DNA from: Corynebacterium sanguinis
GTDB lineage: Bacteria > Actinomycetota > Actinomycetes > Mycobacteriales > Mycobacteriaceae
Assembly: GCF_007641235.1 (NCBI RefSeq)
Contig: NZ_CP038157.1
Location: forward strand, 1,736,001 to 1,800,000
Reading direction: 5' to 3'
DNA length: 64,000 nucleotides
Below, piece by piece: positions 1-8,881 of this stretch. Position numbers and translations under genes: made by a program. Numbering within the stretch: the stretch's first letter is position 1; every line of letters starts with the position of its first letter. The notes beneath the pieces were generated by a model. The model ran no database searches and had not been told where the DNA came from. It worked only from the letters and a program-made list of their open reading frames with translations.

Positions 1-808
1 GGACATCGAGGGGCTCGAAAGGGTGCGTTTTACCTCGCCGCATCCGGCGGAGTTCACCTCAGACGTGATTGATGCAATGGCGGAGACTCCCAACGTGTGC
101 CCGCAGCTGCACATGCCGCTGCAGTCCGGCTCGGACAAAGTGCTCAAGGAGATGCGCAGGTCGTACCGATCGAAGAAGTTCCTCGCCATCTTGGATGAGG
201 TGCGCGACAAGCTGCCCCACGCGGCGATCACCACCGACATCATCGTCGGCTTCCCCGGCGAGACTGAAGAGGACTTCCAGGCCACCCTCGACGTGGTGGA
301 AAAGGCCCGGTTTACCTCGGCGTTTACCTTCCAATACTCGCCACGTCCCGGCACCCCGGCCGCGGAGATGGCCGACCAGCTGCCGAAGGACGTTGTCCAG
401 AAGCGATTCGAGCGCCTCGTGGCGCTGCAGGAGCGCATCAGCGCGGAGGAAAACGCCAAGCTCATCGGCACCGAGGTGGAGCTGCTGGTCCAGGCGGGCG
501 GAGGCAAGAAGAACGACTCCACCCAGCGCATGTCGGGCCGGGCGCGGGACGGGCGCCTGGTGCACTTCACCCCGCGGGGTGAGATTGACCAGGAGGTGCG
601 CCCGGGTGATGTTGTGTACGTCGCCGTGACGGATGCGAAGCCGCACTACCTGATTGCTGATTCGGGCGTCGTCAAGCATCGTCGCACAAAGGCCGGGGAC
701 AATTCCGCGGCGGGCGATGTTCCCACGACCGCACCGATCGGGGTCGGGCTGGGGTTGCCTTCGATTGGCAAGCCCGGTGCGGCCCCGGCAAGCAGCGGCT
801 GCTGCTAG
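1..808 (+). CDS. miaB: tRNA-2-methylthio-N6-dimethylallyladenosine synthase, C-terminal part
   Basis: The 5' end lies outside the window; the frame is open from base 2. MiaB is a radical-SAM, two-cluster methylthiotransferase that adds the 2-methylthio group to i6A37 of tRNAs reading UNN codons. The part seen holds the end of the radical-SAM barrel ([10 protein letters not shown] and [12 protein letters not shown] are typical of the family) followed by a TRAM RNA-binding domain (about 150-220 residues into the visible part) and a variable tail ending SSGCC. The N-terminal cluster and CxxxCxxC motifs are not visible. Position before a membrane protein and upstream of miaA and dapF matches the mycobacterial Rv2733c neighbourhood. 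MiaA, which makes the substrate of MiaB, is encoded at 10.7 kb. Confidence 0.95.
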   Translation, partial: DIEGLERVRFTSPHPAEFTSDVIDAMAETPNVCPQLHMPLQSGSDKVLKEMRRSYRSKKFLAILDEVRDKLPHAAITTDIIVGFPGETEEDFQATLDVVEKARFTSAFTFQYSPRPGTPAAEMADQLPKDVVQKRFERLVALQERISAEENAKLIGTEVELLVQAGGGKKNDSTQRMSGRARDGRLVHFTPRGEIDQEVRPGDVVYVAVTDAKPHYLIADSGVVKHRRTKAGDNSAAGDVPTTAPIGVGLGLPSIGKPGAAPASSGCC

Positions 809-839
809 AGTCAATCGAAAGTTCGATTGAGGAGGGCAC

Positions 840-1472
840 GTGCAGGATCAGTCAGACCATCTCGCGCGCGAGGAGCGCGCCGCCGCGTCCCGCGTGGACC
901 TCGTCGCGACGCGTTGGGCGCTCATCGCGGCGGTGGTGCTTTACGTCATCGCGCTATTCCTGCCGTTCGCCGGCAACGTGGCCGGCTGGCAGATCCTCAC
1001 CTTCACCGACGCGGCGGACGCGGTGCAGGCGAAGCTGACGGAATACGCGTTTACGGTTCTGTCGTTTATCGGCCTCGTGGTGCTGACGTCGCTGGTGCTT
1101 GCCACCAGGCGATTCCCCCTCGCCGCCGCGGGGTGGATGTTTACCACAGTGTCGTTTTTCATCTCCATCCTCGCGATCTGGCTGCGCCGGACCAGTTCCG
1201 CGTTCGACGAAGGTTTCTACCACGGTCCGGGGATTTACCTGGCGATTGTTGCCGTCGGGATCGCCGTGTTCGCCTACATCCCGGTCGTGCTGCGGCGCAG
1301 CGAGACCCAGTCCGAGATCGCCGAGCGCCGCGGTGCGCTGGAGGGCCGAGACGAGGTCGCCCTGGCGCAGCAGGCCGCCAGCCGCGAGGCCGCGGGGGAA
1401 AACAACCCGCTGCTTGTCGACGACCGCCGCGCCCGCGCCGCCGAGAGGCACGAAAAGTACCGGGAGGGCTAG
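840..1472 (+). CDS. conserved membrane protein (Rv2732c-like)
   Basis: GTG start preceded by a strong GAGGAGG ribosome binding site, 31 bases after miaB, so probably co-transcribed with it. The 210-residue protein has a charged N-terminus (about 1-22) and four likely membrane helices (about residues 23-45, 65-85, 90-115 and 125-150). A long charged C-terminal tail rich in Arg, Glu and Ala follows. It matches the position of mycobacterial Rv2732c by gene order. No catalytic motif is visible and its function is unknown. Confidence 0.8.
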   Translation: MQDQSDHLAREERAAASRVDLVATRWALIAAVVLYVIALFLPFAGNVAGWQILTFTDAADAVQAKLTEYAFTVLSFIGLVVLTSLVLATRRFPLAAAGWMFTTVSFFISILAIWLRRTSSAFDEGFYHGPGIYLAIVAVGIAVFAYIPVVLRRSETQSEIAERRGALEGRDEVALAQQAASREAAGENNPLLVDDRRARAAERHEKYREG

Positions 1473-1711
1473 GGAGCGCTCTGGTGGCTGCCCAAGGGGA
1501 CGGGCTCGTCGCTGACGTGCTGCGTTGCGGTACCAGCCTCCCGAGCGATATGTTTCCCTTTCAGGGTTGACCGCACTGACCTGGGCAGAACCGAGGCCTG
1601 GGCGCTGGCTGCAGTACATCCGCGCGATGGTTTTGGAGCCCGCGGCAATCCTTCTGAAAGTGGGTATGCTGTCTGCGGCTGAATCGATCGGTGGAAAGTG
1701 AAGGGGCAGTC

Positions 1712-1963
1712 GTGGCTAAGTGGTTTGATCAGGCGCGTGAAATTGATCGCCTGCGCAGCGAGAATCAGCGGTTGCTTAGCCTGGCTGAGCAGCTGAAGAT
1801 CCGGCTTGGTGACTCCGCAGCAAACACCGATATATACGGTGTGTCCGATGAGGAGAAGCAGGCGGTGGCCGACGGGCGACCGGTCGAGGCGATCAAGAAA
1901 TACCGGGAACGCACCGGGGCGGACCTTTTGACGGCGAAAAGGGCGATTGATTCGGTTTCTTAG
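1712..1963 (+). CDS. small coiled-coil protein with ribosomal L7/L12 C-terminal-like segment
   Basis: The GTG at 1712 is chosen because an AAGGGG ribosome binding site lies 5-6 bases upstream; an in-frame GTG at 1691 has none. The product is 83 residues. The first 35 form a likely coiled coil (IDRLRSENQRLLSLAEQLK). The last 35 (GRPVEAIKKYRERTGADLLT followed by AKRAIDSV) resemble the C-terminal domain of ribosomal protein bL12, where the similar sequence contacts translation factors. Stand-alone copies of this segment occur in actinobacteria. A role at the ribosome is inference only. It has no close partner: 240 bases separate it from the upstream gene and 280 from the next. Confidence 0.7.
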   Translation: MAKWFDQAREIDRLRSENQRLLSLAEQLKIRLGDSAANTDIYGVSDEEKQAVADGRPVEAIKKYRERTGADLLTAKRAIDSVS

Positions 1964-2243
1964 TTTGGCGGGCAGCTCGGTCGGCGGGCAGCCCTGGCTG
2001 GGCAGAGGCCAATTCAATGCCACGCGTCAGGCTCGAAGCCGCGGGAGGACGTATCCAACTAGCAGCGGGGGAGACACTTGTGTTACCCGATCATCTTTGG
2101 CCTGCTCTGGCGTGTGGTTGAGGCACCAATTCTGATTCTGGGGGTGACTTCCAAAACATTGGAACATTAGGTAACCTCCTGGCAACAAGACTCGGGGCGA
2201 TTCACTCTGAAATGCGCTTACGGCCCACGTTGAAGGAGACGAT

Positions 2244-2972
2244 ATGAGCGATTCACAGCAGTTCACCCTGCCCACGTGCCTGAGGGAGGCCATGGCGGGT
2301 GACTTCGCTAATGCGGAGTCATTGCTGCGGCGCTACTACGGTTCCAGGCTCGAAGGCAGCAAAAGCGCTCTGGACAAAGAGGGATGGTACTCGGGCGCGT
2401 ACTACGACGAATGGGGAGAAAGCACCAGTCCCAAGAATCCGACAGCGTTTACGGCTGAGGACCTCCTTGCGGTTTCCTACCTGAGCGTATCTATTTCCGG
2501 GCGAGCGGCGGCTGAAATTTTGCACCGGCGACGTGAGGAAATCAACGATTGCCTGGCGGCCGCGGTGGGTGAGTGCGAGGGGTACGCGTCGCTGAGCGAG
2601 GTGCCGTTGGAAAAGACTTCCTATACCGGAATAGTCAAGTTTCTTCCTGACACAGCCTGGGCGCCATTTCTGTTGGAGAAGAAGCTGCGCGAGCTGGATG
2701 GCATTGGTGCGGTGAAGGCATCGAAGTTGATCGCCCGAAAACTGCCACGCATCTACCCGATCTACGACGAGCGCGTCACAGCCCTTACCGGCGCGCGTGA
2801 TCAGTATATGCGCCCGCTCCATGTGACGCTGGTGGAAAACCCAGGCGTCGAGCAGACCCTGGAGGAACTGCGCCGGTCTGTGGGTTTGCCCGCAAGCATT
2901 TCCTCGATCCGGGTTTTCGACGTCCTTGTCTGGATGGAGCAAACTGACCTGGTGAGAGGGTTGGGCAGGTAG
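2244..2972 (+). CDS. DUF6308-type protein with helix-hairpin-helix-like segment
   Basis: ATG start with a GGAGA ribosome binding site 6-8 bases upstream. The 242-residue product has no signal peptide or membrane helix. Residues about 150-185 (LRELDGIGAVKASKLIARK, then LPRIYPIYDERV) read like the helix-hairpin-helix plus following helix of HhH-GPD DNA glycosylases. The catalytic Lys/Asp pattern of a true glycosylase is not evident. The family looks like DUF6308, recalled from actinobacterial genomes. The gene is less GC-rich than its neighbours and sits at the left end of an accessory patch, so horizontal acquisition is plausible. DNA binding is inference. Confidence 0.65.
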   Translation: MSDSQQFTLPTCLREAMAGDFANAESLLRRYYGSRLEGSKSALDKEGWYSGAYYDEWGESTSPKNPTAFTAEDLLAVSYLSVSISGRAAAEILHRRREEINDCLAAAVGECEGYASLSEVPLEKTSYTGIVKFLPDTAWAPFLLEKKLRELDGIGAVKASKLIARKLPRIYPIYDERVTALTGARDQYMRPLHVTLVENPGVEQTLEELRRSVGLPASISSIRVFDVLVWMEQTDLVRGLGR

Positions 2973-3115
2973 AAACCTGCGATCGGGGCACGACTTTTAG
3001 CAATGGATTCCGCAGGCCATCGCCCGAGCGCGCATAGGCGACGGAATTTAGCCCACCCCTCGACGCGTTGTAGTTGTTGTAACCACAACTTGACCATTGC
3101 GAGGAGCTCTTCAAA

Positions 3116-4153
3116 ATGGTCGAAGTCGGACTCGTCACCTCCGGCGACCTACAGGCCGACACCGACAGAAACGTGCTCACCCATGCCCAGGCCATCCACA
3201 ACGTCGTCGAGGAGGCTGTGCTTGCCGACGAAGTCGGCTTCGACGTCTTCGGCATTGGAGAGCATCACCGCGAGGACTACGCCGTGTCCGCGCCCGACAT
3301 GCTGCTCGCCGCCATCGCCTCGCGCACTGATAACAACCACCTCACCACCATCGTGATCGCGCTCTCCTCCGACGACCCGGTGCGCATCTTCCAGCGTTTC
3401 TCCACGCTCCAGGCCATTTCGAACGGCCTTGCCGAGATGCAGCTCGGCCGAGGCTCGTTTACCGAGTCCCTCCCGCTGTTCGGCTACGACCTGCGAGATT
3501 ACGAGGCGCTTTTCGAGGAGAAACTCGATCTTGTGCGCACGCTTCTCGACGCCGACGCCTCCCGCGAGCCGTTCAGCTGGTCCGGCACCACGAGAGCGTC
3601 GCTTGAGCTCGCCTCCGTCTACCCGCGCACCGATCAACCCCTGCTGACCTGGGTGGCGGTAGGTGGCTCGCCGGAGTCCGTGGTGCGTGCGGCGCGCCAG
3701 CGGATGAAGCTGATGCTGGCCATCACCGGTGGAGCGCCCGTGCGGTTCAAGCCGTTTGTGGACCTGTTTCACCAGGCCAACGAGCAGCTGGGTCAGCCTC
3801 GCAACTCAGTTGGCGCGCATGTACACGGCTTTGTCGCCAAAACCGATGAGGAAGCGGCCGAGCGTATGTACCCGCACTGGCACCGCTCCCGCACGCTTAT
3901 AGGGCGTGATCGCGGCTGGCCGGATCCGACGCCGGAGCAGTTTTACAACGAGATCCGCCACGGCGCGCTGCACCTCGGCTCACCCGAGACGGTGGCGCAA
4001 AAGACGGCGCGCACGATCCGTGAGCTCGGCCTGGATCGCCTAGTGTTCAAATACTCCAACGGGACCCTGCCACACGAGTATTCTCTCGAATCGATCCGGC
4101 TAATGGGCGAGCAAGTCATCCCGCGGGTGCGGGAGTTGCTGGAGGAGGGGTAG
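3116..4153 (+). CDS. LLM-class flavin-dependent oxidoreductase
   Basis: ATG start with a GAGGAG ribosome binding site. The 345 residues are the normal size for a bacterial luciferase-like monooxygenase (TIM barrel, FMNH2/F420-type flavin use). The N-terminal strand VEVGLVTSGDL, the EHHREDYAVSAPDMLLAAIA block and the GRGS segment are typical of the subgroup often annotated Atu2307/SP_0267. The substrate cannot be told from sequence. It stands alone between two unrelated accessory genes, and base composition returns to the GC-rich norm here, so it may be older than its neighbours. Confidence 0.85.
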   Translation: MVEVGLVTSGDLQADTDRNVLTHAQAIHNVVEEAVLADEVGFDVFGIGEHHREDYAVSAPDMLLAAIASRTDNNHLTTIVIALSSDDPVRIFQRFSTLQAISNGLAEMQLGRGSFTESLPLFGYDLRDYEALFEEKLDLVRTLLDADASREPFSWSGTTRASLELASVYPRTDQPLLTWVAVGGSPESVVRAARQRMKLMLAITGGAPVRFKPFVDLFHQANEQLGQPRNSVGAHVHGFVAKTDEEAAERMYPHWHRSRTLIGRDRGWPDPTPEQFYNEIRHGALHLGSPETVAQKTARTIRELGLDRLVFKYSNGTLPHEYSLESIRLMGEQVIPRVRELLEEG

Positions 4154-4361
4154 GGGATTTCGGGCGGTCAGCTGCCACCCCATGGCGTGCTATAGGCATT
4201 GTGGTTGTAATGCTCACGGTGAAAGTCAATGATGGCAGGTTTTTCCGGAGGGGTCGCTGAACCACTCTCGGATTTCAACGTCCCGGGGAGGTAAAGTGAG
4301 GCAGCTAAATTATTGATTATGTAGTGCATTCGCGTACCTACCGGCGTTGAAAGCGGTTCCA

Positions 4362-6266
4362 ATGACGAACGAGTTAGTTATCCGCGGCAAGTTCCGCACT
4401 GAGGTGCGTTCCTTTGACTATTCCGCAGAGAGTCTCAGAAATTTTCTGGCTTACATTCGTGATAAGGGCGATTCCGTATCTCAGCGGCTGCTCTTGAATT
4501 TCCCCACTGTATACATCGTTTACACGAGAACGAAGCAGGGTTTCCATGTGTACGTCGGAGAAACCAATGACATTGCGCAGCGAACCACAACACACTTATC
4601 CAACGATCCCCGCTTAGCTGATAGTGAGTTAGCAGGGCTAATTTCTGACGACCCGGGCGTGAACGGGGTTAGCAACTCTGTCAGGCGCTCCCAGACGTGG
4701 CGATTGTTTAGAGATAGGGATTCAAAGATTCTGGTAATTGGCCACTCCCTCTTCAACAAGTCAATGACTTTGGAGGTGGAGGACCGACTGATGCTCTACT
4801 TGGCGGCGATCGATGATGTGGTATCTGCGGAGAAGCGTCGCGTATTTCTCAACAATGCGCGCCGAAATGTTCAAACTGAGTACTTCACTCGCGACTATGT
4901 CGACGACGCTTTCACCAACATCTGGATGCGCCTAAGAGAACGCGAGCCTGAACTATTCCCGATCGAACAGCTCGTACGCGATTCGGCGCTGTTCAAAGCA
5001 TCTCCGTTCCATCAGTTGAACGCACAACAAGTCGGCGCAAAACTCGCGATCTTAGATTCGGTTGAAGCTGCGATCAAGGATGCCGAGGGGCCGAAGTCCG
5101 ACCAGTCTCAACTCATCCTTGTCCAAGGTGGTGCTGGTACAGGAAAAACAGTCTTATTGAGCAGCGTTTTCTACGATCTCGCTCATCTGCCCGTTGACCC
5201 TGATTCCCCAACTCAAGAGTCAACCTTGGATGTCTATATGTTGGTCAACCATGACGAGCAGATCACGGTTTATACGCAGATCGCCGAACGCCTGGGGCTC
5301 AGCGCCATCAAAAATCCGAGGGTGATGAAGCCCACCAGATTTATCAATTCGCACCAAGCGGGTGATCAGATTGCTGACGTGGTGCTTGTCGACGAGGCGC
5401 ATCTCCTTTGGACCCAAGGCAAACAGTCCTACCGCGGAGAGAATCAACTCAAAGACATCCTGGAACTAGCCCGCGTCGTTGTCGCAGTTTTCGACCCGAA
5501 CCAGGTTCTGGCGGGAAATCAGTATTGGAATGAAGATGACCTTCGAGCGTTGCGGGAACGCGCTGGAGAAGAAAATTGTCTTCAACTGGACCAGCAAATG
5601 AGAATTGACTCGGAAGGCCCGGCTGAAGAGTGGATCCATCGTTTCGTCCACGGCAATGAGGTTCTCCCCATCCCAACCAACGACAAGTATCAAATTCAGG
5701 TGTTCGGAACCCCAGAAGAATTGCATGAGGCAGTTAAGGCTCGTTCGAAAACTGAGGGTGATTCTCAGATCGAGAAAGGACTGTCTCGTCTCATCGCCAC
5801 CTACGACTGGAAATTCTCAAACGGAAAAACGAAACCAAAGGACGGGGCGACCTGGGATGTTGTCATTGGAGATTTCAGGCTCCCTTGGAATAACCAGCAA
5901 AAGGGGAGGAAGAACAGTAGCCTATCGTGGGCGGAACGCGAGCACTCGATAGACGAAGTTGGATCGATCTTTACGATTCAGGGCTTCGATTTGAATTTTG
6001 CTGGGGTAATTCTCGGCCCTTCCGTGATTTATCGGAACGGCCGAGTTCAATTCGACCCCGAAGCAAGCATGAACCCGAATGTAAGGAATCGGCGCGGCGA
6101 AGTCGTAAACGGTAAGAAAGTCATGATGGACGTCAGCGAAAGTCTGCTGCGAAATCAGCTCAACGTGCTTATGACCCGAGGAGTTAGGGGGATGGGCATT
6201 TACGCAGTGGATGCGGAACTACGTGAGGCACTTATTAGGGCACAGCGAGACGGAGCAATTCTTTAG
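4362..6266 (+). CDS. GIY-YIG nuclease fused to DUF2075 (Schlafen-group-3-like) SF1 helicase
   Basis: The ATG at 4362 is preferred; an in-frame TTG at 4347 is possible. 634 residues. Residues about 48-80 hold a GIY-YIG fold signature (VYIVY at 50-54, YVG at 64-66, then Arg75 in DIAQR). From about 250 comes a DUF2075 superfamily-1 helicase: Walker A GGAGTGKT (about 256-264), Walker B VLVDEAHLLW (about 341-350), FDPNQVL motif III, QQMRID motif IV, FTIQGFDLNFAGVILG motif V, and NVLMTRG motif VI near 605. A nuclease joined to an NTP-driven translocase suits DNA or RNA restriction or repair; a defence role is inferred. The gene is AT-richer than its surroundings and its last 32 bases overlap the end of the opposing GNAT gene, both signs of transfer. 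Confidence 0.85.
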   Translation: MTNELVIRGKFRTEVRSFDYSAESLRNFLAYIRDKGDSVSQRLLLNFPTVYIVYTRTKQGFHVYVGETNDIAQRTTTHLSNDPRLADSELAGLISDDPGVNGVSNSVRRSQTWRLFRDRDSKILVIGHSLFNKSMTLEVEDRLMLYLAAIDDVVSAEKRRVFLNNARRNVQTEYFTRDYVDDAFTNIWMRLREREPELFPIEQLVRDSALFKASPFHQLNAQQVGAKLAILDSVEAAIKDAEGPKSDQSQLILVQGGAGTGKTVLLSSVFYDLAHLPVDPDSPTQESTLDVYMLVNHDEQITVYTQIAERLGLSAIKNPRVMKPTRFINSHQAGDQIADVVLVDEAHLLWTQGKQSYRGENQLKDILELARVVVAVFDPNQVLAGNQYWNEDDLRALRERAGEENCLQLDQQMRIDSEGPAEEWIHRFVHGNEVLPIPTNDKYQIQVFGTPEELHEAVKARSKTEGDSQIEKGLSRLIATYDWKFSNGKTKPKDGATWDVVIGDFRLPWNNQQKGRKNSSLSWAEREHSIDEVGSIFTIQGFDLNFAGVILGPSVIYRNGRVQFDPEASMNPNVRNRRGEVVNGKKVMMDVSESLLRNQLNVLMTRGVRGMGIYAVDAELREALIRAQRDGAIL

Positions 6267-7296
6267 CCTTCTGCCACACCGTCGTCGCCGACACCGCCTC
6301 CGCACCGAAGCGCCGCCCGAGCGCCTCCGCGGCCACCTCACCCGCAGGGTAGGAAGCGAACGCCGTCTCCGCGTCCTCCCACCGCTCGCGCGCAGCACAC
6401 AGCACCGCCGCTACCAGATCGCACCCGAGACCCCGACCACGGTGCTCGGGCAGAACGTAGACCAGGCCGAGCTCACAGACGGATTCGACGTCGTGGTCGA
6501 AGGTGACGGCCTCAGCAAGGCCGACGACGTCCCCGGACTCGGAGCGGGCAAGCGCGGTGAGCTGAGTGCCGCCGCGGTCGCGCAGGCGTGCGCCGGCGTC
6601 GATAAGGCGTTGATGCGTCCAGTCAACGGTGTCGAGGATGAGCTCGCCGCGCGGGAAATTCGCCGATGCGGAGGCGAGCAGGCGCAGGAACGAGTCGATG
6701 TCCTCAGGTGCGAAATCCATGTCGGCGACGACATCCACCGCGTGCACGGGTGCGGGCACTGCCTCCAGGGACAGCGTTGCCTGTACCTCCGAAAACGCCG
6801 GGGTGTAACCGTGCTCGCGCAGGGCGGGAGGCTCATTGGCGCCTAGGGAGTGCGTCACCCACACGTGGCGGATGGGGCGGTGAAGGGCGCTGGAGAGGGC
6901 GTCGATAAGCGAAAGCGCGTGGGCCCAGGGGGCAGCGGGGATTTTCTCGCCGGGCAGGGGCGCGATGGCGGCGTCGAGGGTGATGTGGGCCTCGAGGACG
7001 CGGGTGTCTTCCAACCGGGGAAGCGAGGCGAAGACCCAGGCCTCGACGTCGAGAAGATCGTCGGGGCTAAGGGCGGGGTAGCCGAGTTCTCCAAGCGGGC
7101 GCGGGGCCTCGCGGGTGGTCAGTGCGAAAAGGTATGACAGCGACTCCGCCGAACCCTCGAGGCGTTTGGCCACGTGCGCCGCTGAAACGCCCGACGTGGA
7201 CAACCCCGTGATGTCCTGGGCGGCCAGGGTGGAGGAGAAGACGTAGGCGTTGATGGCCTCGGTGTCACCGGAGTCGACGATGAGCGCGGTAGGCAC
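6235..7296 (-). CDS. GNAT-family N-acetyltransferase
   Basis: The start is the GTG at 7296, which overlaps the TAG stop of the upstream DUF349 gene by one base (TAGTG), implying translational coupling. 353 residues. The C-terminal half is a GNAT domain: ESVCELGLVYVLPEHRGRGLG contains the RxxGxG/A acetyl-CoA pyrophosphate loop (HRGRGLG). The N-terminal half is a degenerate, possibly second GNAT-like domain. The acceptor substrate is unknown. The 3' end overlaps the opposing helicase-nuclease gene by 32 bases, so the present C-terminus (KELLRLAVP) may have been reshaped when that gene arrived. Confidence 0.85.
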   Translation of the reverse strand: MPTALIVDSGDTEAINAYVFSSTLAAQDITGLSTSGVSAAHVAKRLEGSAESLSYLFALTTREAPRPLGELGYPALSPDDLLDVEAWVFASLPRLEDTRVLEAHITLDAAIAPLPGEKIPAAPWAHALSLIDALSSALHRPIRHVWVTHSLGANEPPALREHGYTPAFSEVQATLSLEAVPAPVHAVDVVADMDFAPEDIDSFLRLLASASANFPRGELILDTVDWTHQRLIDAGARLRDRGGTQLTALARSESGDVVGLAEAVTFDHDVESVCELGLVYVLPEHRGRGLGCDLVAAVLCAARERWEDAETAFASYPAGEVAAEALGRRFGAEAVSATTVWQKAKELLRLAVP

Positions 7297-8624
7297 TATT
7301 GGCTGCTGACCGCCTTCGCGGCCACGTCCGCGAACTCCTGCCACTGCGCAGCCTGCTCACGCAGCTGCTCAGCCTTTTTCTCATTGCCCTTCGCCGCGGC
7401 CTCCTCGGCCTGCTTGGTCAGGTCGTCCGCCTTTACCTGGAACTGGTTGACCTTGTCCTGGGCGGCAGGATCGGAGGCGCGCCAGCGCGACTCCTCGGCA
7501 TCGGCCACGCGCTTCTCAATCGCGGCGATCTTGTCCTCGTACTCGCGGACCTTACCGCGCGGGACGTAACCGATCTCGTCCCACTTGTCCTGCAACTCGC
7601 GCAGCTTCGACTTCGCCGCGCCGAGCCCCTTGGCCGGATCAATCTGGGAGTCGTACTCCGCAATCAGCGCATCCTTCGCCGCGGCATTGGCCTCGAACTC
7701 GCGGTCGCGCTCGGCGTTGACGGCGTCGCGGGCGCCGAAGAAGTGGTCCTGGGCGGCGCGGAACTGTGCCCACAACTTGTCGTCCACATCGCGCGGGGCG
7801 CGGCCGGCGGCCTTCCACTCGTCCATCAGGTCGCGGTAGGCCCGCGCGGTGTCGTTCCACTCGGTGGAATCCTTCAATGCCTCGGCGCGGGCGACGAGGT
7901 CCTCCTTTGCCTTCTTCGCTGCAGCCCTGCCGCGGTCCAGCTCGGCGAAGTGCGCGCCCCGGCGACGGTTGAACCCGTCCCGGGCACGCGAGTAGCGCTT
8001 CCACAGCTCATCGTCGGTCTTGCGGTCGATGCCGCGGATGGTGCGCCACTCATCGAGAATCGCGCGGATGCGGTCGCCCGCGGCCTTCCATTCCGTGGAG
8101 TTCTCCGCAAGGTCCTCGGCTTCCGCGGCGAGCGCCTCCTTGCGGGCAATCGCCTCGGCGCGGCGCTGCTGCTTCGCCTCGTTGGCGGACTCGCGGGCCT
8201 TGGTGGAGTTGTCGATGATGGCGTCGAGTCGCTTGTCCACGGCATCCAGGTCGCCGATCACGGCCTGCTCGTCGAGGGTGTCCTTGATGCTCTGGGCCTG
8301 CGTTTTCAGGGAGTCGGCGTCCTCCGGGTGGGTCGACAGGCGGGTTTCCAGCAGCGCGACCTCGGTGACCAGGTCGTCGAAGCGCTGGCCGTAGTGGGCG
8401 AGGCCCTCCTCGGGGGTGCCGGCCTGCCAGTTGGCGATGGCGCGCTCGGTGCCGCCGCGGGTGAGGTAGACGGTGCCGTCGTCAGCCACGCGGCCGAATT
8501 TCGACGGATCAGCCTTCGACGGTGTCGGGGTGGGCGTTGCCGGGGCGGGGTTGACTTTCTTGCGAGCAAGAACGCCCGGGGTGGGGATGCCGGGGCCCGG
8601 TGCCGGGGTGGAGTTCTGCGTCAT
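7296..8624 (-). CDS. DUF349 domain protein (Rv2731-like)
   Basis: ATG start with a GAAAGGA ribosome binding site. 442 residues, highly charged. The N-terminus is Pro/Thr-rich and low-complexity (about 1-45). The body consists of repeated helical DUF349 units, each with a conserved W (for example LWKRYSRARDGFNRRRGAHF, LWAQFRAAQDHFFGARDAVN and KWDEIGYVPRGKVREYEDKI). The C-terminus is a Gln/Glu/Lys/Ala coiled coil. No membrane segment. Gene order (miaB, Rv2732c-like, this gene, Rv2728c-like, miaA) equals that of mycobacteria. The protein is abundant in actinobacteria; its function is not established. Confidence 0.85.
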   Translation of the reverse strand: MTQNSTPAPGPGIPTPGVLARKKVNPAPATPTPTPSKADPSKFGRVADDGTVYLTRGGTERAIANWQAGTPEEGLAHYGQRFDDLVTEVALLETRLSTHPEDADSLKTQAQSIKDTLDEQAVIGDLDAVDKRLDAIIDNSTKARESANEAKQQRRAEAIARKEALAAEAEDLAENSTEWKAAGDRIRAILDEWRTIRGIDRKTDDELWKRYSRARDGFNRRRGAHFAELDRGRAAAKKAKEDLVARAEALKDSTEWNDTARAYRDLMDEWKAAGRAPRDVDDKLWAQFRAAQDHFFGARDAVNAERDREFEANAAAKDALIAEYDSQIDPAKGLGAAKSKLRELQDKWDEIGYVPRGKVREYEDKIAAIEKRVADAEESRWRASDPAAQDKVNQFQVKADDLTKQAEEAAAKGNEKKAEQLREQAAQWQEFADVAAKAVSSQ

Positions 8625-8731
8625 CGTGGAAGGTCCTTTCGCCTCGTGTGTCGCCGCGCGGCACGGCTGCCTGTGATGCTGCCGATGAGTCTACTGGTAT
8701 CGGAAGGGTGGTGTGCGGGTTGTACCGTTGT

Positions 8732-8814
8732 TTCCGCCTAAAACCGGATGCCGAAAAGTGCTGTGTTTCAGGGGTTGGGTCAGTGCAACGTTAGCCGTCC
8801 GGTTTTAGGCGGAA
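8732..8814. repeat. 17-bp perfect inverted repeat, 49-base spacer
   Basis: The left arm at 8732-8748 is TTCCGCCTAAAACCGGA and the right arm at 8798-8814 is its exact reverse complement. It lies between the divergent DUF349 gene and the toxin-antitoxin genes, just upstream of the antitoxin. A related but imperfect pair lies at 9992-10003 and 10061-10072 on the other side of the cassette. It could be an operator, a stem-loop or a recombination footprint. Confidence 0.85.
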
Positions 8815-8844
8815 GGGGGCGGGGTGAATGTTCCGCGGAGGAGT

Positions 8845-8875
8845 TTGCGAATTTTTCGTTTTCTCGCGCTAGGGT
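8845..8875 (+). promoter_or_regulatory. candidate promoter of the antitoxin-toxin operon
   Basis: TTGCGA (8845-8850) and TAGGGT (8870-8875) are 19 bases apart, and the ATG at 8882 follows the -10 by only 6 bases. If real, the mRNA would be leaderless, which is common in corynebacteria. No ribosome binding site is visible before the ATG, which agrees. Confidence 0.4.
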
Positions 8876-8881
8876 GGGTGT

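Noticed and set aside
2027..2293. 88-residue minus-strand frame in the gap upstream of the DUF6308-type gene
   Set aside because: Overlaps the supported start of that gene, has no recognisable motif or ribosome binding site; the gap from 1964 to 2243 shows nothing convincing.
4168..4362. 64-residue minus-strand frame in the gap before the helicase-nuclease gene
   Set aside because: No ribosome binding site, no recognisable motif, and it overlaps the likely promoter region of the downstream gene.
7299..8741. 480-residue plus-strand frame over the DUF349 gene
   Set aside because: Antisense of a conserved gene with a good start and motifs; Leu/Arg/Gly-rich shadow.
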